Part shown: one piece after another, positions 1 through 5,892 of the stretch
Layout: the number at the start of each line of letters is the position of its first letter
Numbering within the stretch: the first letter of the stretch is position 1
From: Desulfobacula sp.
Lineage (GTDB): Bacteria; Desulfobacterota; Desulfobacteria; Desulfobacterales; Desulfobacteraceae
Direction: 5' to 3'
NCBI GenBank assembly: GCA_023139225.1
Contig: JAGLNZ010000492.1
Coordinates: 1-6,345 of the forward strand
DNA length: 6,345 bases
The notes under the pieces: generated by a model
Told to the model about the DNA's origin: nothing
Database searches by the model: none
What the model saw: only the letters and a program-made list of their open reading frames with translations
Made by a program: the position numbers and the translations under genes

Positions 1-669
1 GCCATGCTGATTACGGATCTGTCGAAGGTCAAGTCTTTCAAAGTTGTGGAGCGGCTTCGCCTGCAGGCCCTTCTTGAAGAGATGAAGCTCGGTCAGACCG
101 GAATCGTAGACGTTAAAACTGCGCCAAGGGTTGGAAGGCTCCTTGGAGCTGAAAATTTGATTGTGGGATCATTGACAAAAGGGAGTATCAGGGCGACAAG
201 TTCACTTTCATCGGCAAGCAAGGGTAAGGTCAAGGGTACAACCTCAGTCCGTGCTGAATTGAAAAATTTTTATACACTGCCTGGCGCTATAATAAAAGGC
301 GTTGTCAGTGTGCTCGGGGTTGAACTTTCCGCCGGGGAAATAAAGGCCATCGGCATACCCCATACAAAAAGTTTTAAGGCTTTTAGCTATTTCGGTCGGG
401 CTTTGGATGAACTGGATGCCGGAAACTGGAAGAAGGTCAAGTATCTTTTTAAAAAAGCTATCGAGGCAGATCCTAAATTTGAACTGGCACAGCTGGGTTA
501 CGATTCCTGTCCCAGTGAAGGTTCACCTCCCAAAATTTTTGTAAAACTCATGACCGCAAAAACCTTAGGGCAACTTGCACAAAATTTAATCGACAATACC
601 AGTGATGACCCTAAAGCTGTAATACCCACAACCGATGAAAAAGGCGGCGACGGTGGCGGCGGCCATTAA
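1..669 (+). CDS. CsgG/FlgO-like protein with C-terminal TPR-like unit (5' end missing)
   Basis: The reading frame is open from the first base, so the N-terminus, including any signal peptide, lies outside the window. The Met at base 4 is probably internal: the sequence AMLITDL that it belongs to recurs in the middle of the next gene (its residues 69-75). Visible residues 1-57 match the second half of a CsgG/FlgO/TolB-N-type alpha/beta domain, with a VVERL strand and an LGAENLIVG motif at about 48-56. A Ser/Thr/Gly/Lys-rich segment follows (about 62-82), then a helical stretch ending near PHTKSFKAF, and one TPR-like helix pair at about 129-160 (GRALDELDAGNW, then FKKAIEADPKF). The tail is low in complexity and ends in GGDGGGGH. 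Family members are usually periplasmic or outer-membrane associated, but location cannot be read here without the N-terminus. It is a tandem paralogue of the next gene. Family call fairly sure; function unknown. Confidence 0.82.
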   Translation, partial: AMLITDLSKVKSFKVVERLRLQALLEEMKLGQTGIVDVKTAPRVGRLLGAENLIVGSLTKGSIRATSSLSSASKGKVKGTTSVRAELKNFYTLPGAIIKGVVSVLGVELSAGEIKAIGIPHTKSFKAFSYFGRALDELDAGNWKKVKYLFKKAIEADPKFELAQLGYDSCPSEGSPPKIFVKLMTAKTLGQLAQNLIDNTSDDPKAVIPTTDEKGGDGGGGH

Positions 670-684
670 TTGACTGGCATTTTA

Positions 685-710
685 AAAAGAGATCAGGCTC
701 TTTTATTTTG
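685..710 (+). terminator. Candidate weak Rho-independent terminator after the first gene
   Basis: AAAAGAG (685-691) and CTCTTTT (698-704) can form a 7-bp stem around a 6-nt loop, followed by ATTTTG. It starts 16 nt after the stop codon of the upstream gene. The stem is mostly A-U, so termination would be weak or partial. A longer T run at 744-750 lies further on but has only a 3-bp CCG/CGG stem before it. Seen in sequence; function inferred. Confidence 0.35.
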
Positions 711-725
711 GTCTTTGAATAAAGC

Positions 726-737
726 TTGTCCGGACAA
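726..737. repeat. Perfect 12-bp palindrome in the gene 1-gene 2 gap
   Basis: TTGTCCGGACAA reads the same on both strands. It lies 33 nt before the ATG of the second gene, between the terminator-like hairpin and the ribosome binding site. Its size and symmetry suit a dimeric regulator's operator, but there is no flanking promoter I can identify with confidence, and chance occurrence is possible. Confidence 0.4.
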
Positions 738-756
738 AGACGGTTTTTTTATATAC

Positions 757-761
757 AGGAG
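757..761 (+). promoter_or_regulatory. Ribosome binding site that fixes the start of the second gene
   Basis: AGGAG lies 9 nt before the ATG at 771. This favours that start over an upstream in-frame TTG at 726, which would add 15 residues ahead of an otherwise normal signal peptide and has no Shine-Dalgarno sequence. Confidence 0.75.
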
Positions 762-770
762 TTCATCCCT

Positions 771-1484
771 ATGAAAGAGTTAAAATACTATTTTCTCATA
801 ACGTTTTTTTCTGTTTTGTTGTTGGTCACGGGGTACATTCCCGCAAAAGGTTTTAACCAAAAAGTAATAGCTGATGAACTGGATGGGATACCTAAAACCC
901 TTGCTATATTTCCTTTTGAAAATAATTCCGTGACTGATCCGGAACGTTATGCTCCGTTGAGCAAGGGGTTGTCGGCAATGCTTATCACAGATCTTGATAA
1001 AAGCGGAACTTCGCTCAACCTTATAGAGCGGGACAAGATACAGGCAATTTTAAAAGAGATTGCCCTCAGCCAGAGCGGAGGTGTGGATACTGCCACCGCA
1101 GTCAAGGCCGGCAAAATCCTCGGTGCCCAGACCATTGCATTCGGATCATTCATGGTCCTTGGAAAAACAGTACGCATTGACATCAGGATAATCGAGGTTG
1201 AAACGAGCGAAATGCTCATGGCCGAATCGATCACCGGGGACAGTGATTTATTCATGGACCTGGAACAGAAGCTGGCCAAAAAAATTGCAGGATCTCTAAA
1301 AATCGCTTTAAAACCGGGCAAAACCAAATCCGGTAATGATATCAATGCTGCTCTCTATTTTTCCAGAGGCCTTGACGCTCTGGACAAAGGAGACAAGGCT
1401 GGAGCCAAAAAATTGTTCAAAAAATGTATAGCGCTTGACGCGAACTTCAAAGAACAGGTAGATAAGGTAAGGGGGCTGAAATGA
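771..1484 (+). CDS. Exported CsgG/FlgO-like protein with C-terminal TPR-like unit
   Basis: A 237-residue protein. Residues 1-27 form an export signal: Lys at 2 and 5, a hydrophobic core at about 7-20, and a possible signal peptidase I site after AKG (25-27). There is no lipobox cysteine; the only cysteine is C219. Residues 42-180 are a CsgG/FlgO/TolB-N-like alpha/beta domain: strand TLAIFPFEN (43-51), helix with GLSAMLITDL (66-75), LIERDKIQAIL (84-94), and LGAQTIAFGSF (117-127), followed by strands RIDIRIIEVE and an acidic helix. Residues 192-226 form one TPR-like helix pair (SRGLDALDKGD, then FKKCIALDANF). It is close in plan to the upstream gene and lacks that gene's Ser/Thr-rich insert. 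It is probably a soluble or envelope-attached periplasmic protein. CsgG itself is a lipid-anchored secretion channel; the missing lipobox argues against that role. It is followed 27 nt later by the LPP20-like gene, so co-transcription is likely. Confidence 0.85.
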   Translation: MKELKYYFLITFFSVLLLVTGYIPAKGFNQKVIADELDGIPKTLAIFPFENNSVTDPERYAPLSKGLSAMLITDLDKSGTSLNLIERDKIQAILKEIALSQSGGVDTATAVKAGKILGAQTIAFGSFMVLGKTVRIDIRIIEVETSEMLMAESITGDSDLFMDLEQKLAKKIAGSLKIALKPGKTKSGNDINAALYFSRGLDALDKGDKAGAKKLFKKCIALDANFKEQVDKVRGLK

Positions 1485-1511
1485 TCAGCTGCCGAATGGT
1501 CAGGTAAGCAA

Positions 1512-2558
1512 ATGATACCCAAAAAATTTTCTCTGTTAAAAAACCGACACTTTTACAGCCTTTGTGCACTCCTTGTTTGCTCTATTCTTTTTTTGCCGAA
1601 TGTTTGCCAGTGCGAGGACATCGATCCATTTACCCCTCATTTCGAAACTTTTTCAAACGGCAGGATAGATTGGGACAATGGGATGATTTACGGTGTGGGA
1701 AAGGGGTTTCTGCACGACAATCAAGGGTCGAAAACCAAGGCTTTTCGTGTTGCCCAATATGCCGCCCTTGAATCGATTATTAAGATAGCGGCCGGGATAC
1801 AACTGGACGATCGCCGCAAGCTCGAAGCATTGGGAAAAGGACGAGTTGTAATTCAAATAGAGGCGCTGATAACCTATAAGGAAGATAAAATCGATTTTTT
1901 TAAGAATGTGGAAAAATCCTATTATGAAGTTACACGCAGGGCACCCATTAAAGGGATTACAGGACTAACCTCAAAGCTGTTGACTCATTTGAAAGCAACC
2001 CCTTTAGACTGGAGTATTTTTCCGGAACAACCCCCTAAGGCTGAATTAAAAGATGACCAGGCACCATGGTTGATTCTCGATGCCCGTAAACTGCCGCAAC
2101 AGGCCAGAGTTAAACCGGCACTTTTTCCCAAGATCGTCAGCGAATCCGGTGAAACTATTTATCAACTCAAAACAGTCAATGAAGCAGCCCTTATCAAGCG
2201 GGGGATGGTCAGTTATGTTGAGACTGACCAGACCGGCAAACAATTGCAATCCGAAACAGGATCATATGGTATTATACTTGCACGGGTAAGGGCCTTCTTT
2301 GCTGTGCAGGATGCCATTGCCGGGCAAAAAGGGAAAAGAAAGAAGCGCCGAAAGTTTATTGTAAAAGAAGTAACCCAGGCAAAGGGCCTGATGAAAACCA
2401 ATCTCCTTATAAGTGAAAAAGATGCACGTGATTTGACGGCGGAAGACGCTTTAAGCAAAATTCTGGAAAATTGCCGCGTAATCGTGGTCACAAACAGTCA
2501 AATCGGAGGCATTGAAGGTAACAATCAATACCTCCTGGCCTTTGATATGGATCTGTAA
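1512..2558 (+). CDS. Exported LPP20/FlgP-like envelope protein
   Basis: A 348-residue protein with a hydrophobic export segment at about 14-31, ending NVCQCED. The two cysteines (C32, C34) do not sit in a normal lipobox, so lipidation is uncertain, unlike typical LPP20/FlgP lipoproteins. The mature part begins with the LPP20-type pattern: W54, GMIYGVGKGF (57-66), and an Ala-rich helix with AFRVAQYAALESI (77-89) leading to IAAGIQLD (92-99). A second half is built around PWLILDARKL (185-194), PALFPKIV and SESGETIYQL, and a final strand CRVIVVTN (321-328). I recognise this arrangement from delta-proteobacterial LPP20-like proteins. A strongly basic patch, KGKRKKRRK (273-281), is unusual. The start has a modest AGG 7 nt upstream and stands 27 nt after the previous stop. 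Role is not established; LPP20/FlgP relatives are outer-membrane or flagellar-ring proteins. Confidence 0.78.
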   Translation: MIPKKFSLLKNRHFYSLCALLVCSILFLPNVCQCEDIDPFTPHFETFSNGRIDWDNGMIYGVGKGFLHDNQGSKTKAFRVAQYAALESIIKIAAGIQLDDRRKLEALGKGRVVIQIEALITYKEDKIDFFKNVEKSYYEVTRRAPIKGITGLTSKLLTHLKATPLDWSIFPEQPPKAELKDDQAPWLILDARKLPQQARVKPALFPKIVSESGETIYQLKTVNEAALIKRGMVSYVETDQTGKQLQSETGSYGIILARVRAFFAVQDAIAGQKGKRKKRRKFIVKEVTQAKGLMKTNLLISEKDARDLTAEDALSKILENCRVIVVTNSQIGGIEGNNQYLLAFDMDL

Positions 2559-2568
2559 TAGTGTACTG

Positions 2569-4698
2569 ATGATATCCAAGAAACGTCAAATTCGCTTACA
2601 GATACTGTTCACAATATTATGCACCGGCATTGTGGTAATCGGTGTTACACTTTTGTACAAATTTGGCCTTATCATGTGGGCGGACAATTACATATACGAT
2701 TATTACGTGCATAAACGGGGCCCGCTTCCAACATCCGACAAGGTAGTGCTTGTCCTGATGGATAAGAAAAGCGCAAAGAAATTGAATAGACTCAAAGGCA
2801 GCTGGTCAAGGCGGCAAATGGCTATAGCGCTTCGCAATCTTTGTGATGCCGATGCCCGGATCATCGGAATTGACATGATTTTCAACTACCCTGATTGTGA
2901 TTCTCAAGCGGATCAAATCCTGGCCGATACCATTTTAGACTGCAATAATGTTGTCCTGGCCAGGGGAGCCCTATCCCGAGGCGGGGAAGCCTTATCTTTG
3001 GATATATTTCAAGACGGCATGATCGGAGATGGTTTTATAGATTTTCAACCGGACAAAGATGATATATTACGAAAGATCCGTTTTTTAAATGCAAAACCCC
3101 TTGGCGACGGCACCATGCAATTGCTGCCCGCTTTTTCACTTGAATTGGCAAGAGCCTTTCTTAATATCGATTTTGAGTTCGATTTTTCAAATCCGGATTA
3201 TTTTATTATGGGCGCAAAAGGAGAAAAACGATTGCGGCTGCCCTATCCGGAGTTGTTGATTAACTTTCATGGAAGGTATACGGCATTTACAAATATCTCT
3301 TATTCGGATGTGGTCGAGAACCGTTTTCCAAAAGAAATGGTCAAGGGGAAGATAGTAATAATCGGCACCAGCCTGACAATCGACAAAGATGACTACAACA
3401 CACCTTTTTCAAGGTTTTTCGACACTACTTCATTTTTTAAGAAAAAATTTAAAAAAATCAATAAAGATATTCTCGGAGAAAGGGATCTTGGTGTTGCATG
3501 TCACGCTCATGCCGTGGAAACCATATTGAGTCAGAACTTTATTAAAAGAGTATCGGAGTCTGCACCCGAATCAAATCATATTGTAATTGTTTTTATTATA
3601 CTTTTCGGCCTTGCCGGGCTCTTGTTTTACACCCCCATGATATCATTATTTTGGGAAATGCTAATATTAGGCGCAGCTATTTGCGCTGTTTACCAGGGTT
3701 CGTACTCTCTTTTTTCCACTAAACTTGTATTATTAGATATTGCTCCCTTATTCTGTGTTCTGACACTGCAATTCGTTTTTGGTATCGCCCTTCAGAAATA
3801 TTTCAGCAAAAAGAAAGCGGCTCAGGTCACAAACCTGTTCAGCAAGTATGTTTCACCCGGTGTTGTTGCCGATCTCATCAAGGGTGATATAGAAACCACC
3901 CTTGAAGGCCGTAGCCAGGAGCTGACAATACTCTTTTCGGATCTGCGTGATTTTTCCAGATTGTCTGAAGGACTTGGTGCAAAAAATACCAGTCGGCTGC
4001 TCAATATTTATTTCGACGCGATGATACCGATTGTATTTAAATATCAGGGAACCCTGGACAAACTCATGGGCGATGCAGTCATGGCCTTTTTCGGAGCCCC
4101 GGCCCAAGTGCCGAATCATCCTGTAAAAGCTGTGGAAACAGCTTTAAAGATGCTGGAGGAGATCAATAATCTCCGACTCAGGGATGATATCGAGGGGATC
4201 GACAAAATAGATGCCGGGTTCGGTTTGAATACCGACATCGTCACTGTCGGCAACCTGGGCAGCCATGCATTTATGGATTTTACGATTGTGGGGGACGGTG
4301 TCAACCTGGCGTCTCGTCTTGAGGGTTTAAACAAGGTATATGGGACGCATATAATTATCAGTGAGTTCACTGCCGCAAATCTGGATGAACGGTTTTTGAT
4401 GCGCGAACTCGACATTGTAAAGGTAAAAGGCAAGGAAAAGGCTGTCGTCATATTTGAGTTGATCGGTTTCAGGAATAAGCTGGATGAGTGCCGTGTTGAA
4501 ATGGTCAAGATTTTTGAATCCGGTCTTGATGGCTTTAGAAATAAAAAATGGGATCTTGCCAAGAAAAAATTTAAGACTGCATTGCAGCTTATCCCGGAAG
4601 ACAGACCTTCTCAATTGTATTTGAACAGAATCGAGGAGTTTAAACAAAGGCCGCCTGAGGATGACTGGATCGGAGTAACTAAATTCAACCATAAATAA
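2569..4698 (+). CDS. CHASE2-domain membrane adenylate cyclase (class III, IIIb-like)
   Basis: A 709-residue enzyme predicted to convert ATP to cAMP. Order of parts: N-terminal membrane segment (about 8-33); extracytoplasmic CHASE2 sensor (about 35-335) with VVLVLMD65, IIGIDMIF (98-105), GFIDFQPDKDDILRKIRF, KGKIVIIGTS and a final CHAHAVETIL (311-320); three membrane segments (about 338-355, 358-378, 386-411); linker FSKYVSPGVVADLI (from 424); cytoplasmic cyclase domain (about 445-632); and a C-terminal TPR-like tail ending PPEDDWIGV (695-703). Catalytic residues are present: metal-binding D458 and D502, adenine-contact K498, transition-state N579 and R583. The residue matching the usual second specificity Asp is T572, as in class IIIb enzymes. 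The ATG at 2569 is preferred over an in-frame TTG at 2512, which would run 47 nt into the previous gene. No good Shine-Dalgarno precedes 2569, so translation is probably coupled to the upstream gene, 10 nt away. Confidence 0.93.
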   Translation: MISKKRQIRLQILFTILCTGIVVIGVTLLYKFGLIMWADNYIYDYYVHKRGPLPTSDKVVLVLMDKKSAKKLNRLKGSWSRRQMAIALRNLCDADARIIGIDMIFNYPDCDSQADQILADTILDCNNVVLARGALSRGGEALSLDIFQDGMIGDGFIDFQPDKDDILRKIRFLNAKPLGDGTMQLLPAFSLELARAFLNIDFEFDFSNPDYFIMGAKGEKRLRLPYPELLINFHGRYTAFTNISYSDVVENRFPKEMVKGKIVIIGTSLTIDKDDYNTPFSRFFDTTSFFKKKFKKINKDILGERDLGVACHAHAVETILSQNFIKRVSESAPESNHIVIVFIILFGLAGLLFYTPMISLFWEMLILGAAICAVYQGSYSLFSTKLVLLDIAPLFCVLTLQFVFGIALQKYFSKKKAAQVTNLFSKYVSPGVVADLIKGDIETTLEGRSQELTILFSDLRDFSRLSEGLGAKNTSRLLNIYFDAMIPIVFKYQGTLDKLMGDAVMAFFGAPAQVPNHPVKAVETALKMLEEINNLRLRDDIEGIDKIDAGFGLNTDIVTVGNLGSHAFMDFTIVGDGVNLASRLEGLNKVYGTHIIISEFTAANLDERFLMRELDIVKVKGKEKAVVIFELIGFRNKLDECRVEMVKIFESGLDGFRNKKWDLAKKKFKTALQLIPEDRPSQLYLNRIEEFKQRPPEDDWIGVTKFNHK

Positions 4699-4737
4699 GT
4701 CGGCATTACATGATAAGGTATCAATCGTTCAGTATAT

Positions 4738-4742
4738 GAGGT
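4738..4742 (+). promoter_or_regulatory. Ribosome binding site of the FlgT-like gene
   Basis: GAGGT stands 6 nt before the ATG at 4749 and is the strongest Shine-Dalgarno match among genes 3-5. It supports that start and independent translation of this gene, although the 50-nt gap after the cyclase shows no clear terminator or promoter. Confidence 0.7.
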
Positions 4743-4748
4743 TAAAAA

Positions 4749-5876
4749 ATGAAAAAATTAATTACGATTTTAGTTACATTGGTTATGGCATTTGCTTTTA
4801 TCATGGGTGCGGGCGCAGAAGACAAGAAAATTGAGGTAGAGGGTACGAGCCTTCTGTCAAGAGAAGACGCCCTGCGTCAGGCTCTGCGCCTGGCCGTGGA
4901 ACAATCCGTTGGTGTCTTTATCCAGCTCAGTGTTGAGATCGAAAATTATGAACTTAAAAAAGATAAAATCATGTCTCGCGCCCAGGGTTATATCAAACAA
5001 TATTCGGTTTTAAAGGATGAAACGTCCGGAAGCCTGTATCTGGTCGGAATCAGGGCAACGGTATCCCTGGACAAAATCAAGGATGATCTTTTAGCAATGA
5101 AGATTCTTCTAAGCAGCATGGATCTGCCTAAACTAATGATATTGATCCAGGAAAACTACGTGGATATGGACAACATCGGTATGCAGATTGCTGAAACAGA
5201 ACTCTATTCCCAGCTTTCTGCCAAGGGGTTTGATTTGGTGGATAAGGCCCAGTTGGAGACGATCAAAAATCAGTCCCGGGCAAGGCAGGCCCTGGCTGGT
5301 AATATTGATGCAGCCAAAAGTCTTGGTATGGCTCTCGGCGCACAATATATTATATTGGGAAAGGCTGTGACGCAGGATGCCGGTGAAGCCTATTCCGGAA
5401 CAGGTTTGAAATCAATACAGGCTACCTTGCAGCTGAGGGTCATCCAGACCCAGAGCGGCATTATTTTAGGTTCGGTTGTTAAAAGCGGTGTTGCAGCCCA
5501 TATCAGCCCCCTGACCGGGGCAACCAATGCCCTTAGAGCATCGGTTCAGGCTGCTGTCAAAGATTATCTGGTTAATGCTATCGCCAAATCTTTTCAGGAT
5601 TTTGTCAATAATGGTGCTCCCTTGAAACTGAATATCTCCGGCGTGAAAACCTTTCAGGAATACAAACAGATTGTCACAGGCATGGAAGAAATAGACAAGG
5701 TGGTTTCCAGTAAAAAGGAAGGCTGGAATAAAGCTGGAGGTCTGCTTGTATTGGACTTGCGCTTTAAGGGTACAAGTGAAGAATTGGCCGAATATCTTGA
5801 CGGCATGAACTTGAATAAAAAAAGCCTTGAAGTGATTGATTTCGCCCCGGACAGGGTTGACTGCAATTTTCGATGA
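4749..5876 (+). CDS. Exported FlgT-like protein with CsgG/TolB-N-like core
   Basis: A 375-residue protein. Residues 1-23 are a clear signal peptide (KK at 2-3, hydrophobic core 4-19, cleavage after AGA, 21-23). The mature protein appears to have three parts. Residues 27-112 resemble the FlgT N-terminal/LPP20-type fold: IEVEGTSLLSREDALRQAL, a long Ala-rich helix, SVGVFIQ (53-59), then AQGYIKQYSVL and YLVGIRATVSL. Residues about 127-285 resemble the FlgT middle or TolB-N/CsgG domain: KLMILIQEN, GFDLVDKAQLETI, and LGAQYIILGKA (196-206), the same motif as in the first two genes. Residues about 293-375 have a beta-alpha-beta-beta-alpha-beta order (LKLNISGV ... LLVLDLRFKG ... SLEVIDF) and may form a ferredoxin-like domain. 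FlgT in Vibrio builds the periplasmic H ring around the flagellar motor; no motor gene is visible here, so flagellar function is not implied. Probably the last gene of the operon. Confidence 0.82.
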   Translation: MKKLITILVTLVMAFAFIMGAGAEDKKIEVEGTSLLSREDALRQALRLAVEQSVGVFIQLSVEIENYELKKDKIMSRAQGYIKQYSVLKDETSGSLYLVGIRATVSLDKIKDDLLAMKILLSSMDLPKLMILIQENYVDMDNIGMQIAETELYSQLSAKGFDLVDKAQLETIKNQSRARQALAGNIDAAKSLGMALGAQYIILGKAVTQDAGEAYSGTGLKSIQATLQLRVIQTQSGIILGSVVKSGVAAHISPLTGATNALRASVQAAVKDYLVNAIAKSFQDFVNNGAPLKLNISGVKTFQEYKQIVTGMEEIDKVVSSKKEGWNKAGGLLVLDLRFKGTSEELAEYLDGMNLNKKSLEVIDFAPDRVDCNFR

Positions 5877-5892
5877 AATCAGGCTCCTACAG

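Noticed and set aside
670..725. Sigma-70 promoter with TTGACT (670-675) as -35
   Set aside because: No acceptable -10 hexamer at 16-18 nt spacing. A sigma-54 GG-N10-GC match was also sought and not found.
726..770. TTG start at 726 for the second gene (15 extra residues)
   Set aside because: No Shine-Dalgarno there. The ATG at 771 has AGGAG at good spacing and begins a normal signal peptide.
947..1345. A 132-residue - strand open frame opposite the second gene
   Set aside because: Ser/Ile/Leu-rich composition typical of an antisense shadow; the + strand frame has clear family motifs.
1..1484. A curli secretion locus (CsgG)
   Set aside because: No CsgA/B, CsgE or CsgF-like gene is present, the complete paralogue has no lipobox, and both proteins carry a TPR-like tail that CsgG lacks.
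2512..2568. TTG start at 2512 for the cyclase (19 extra residues)
   Set aside because: It would overlap the upstream coding sequence by 47 nt and add a segment without CHASE2-protein character before the basic N-terminus and first membrane helix.
4116..4692. Long - strand open frames (4116-4562, 4327-4692) opposite the cyclase
   Set aside because: They lie entirely within the conserved cyclase domain and its tail, have no recognisable motifs, and look like shadows of the real frame.
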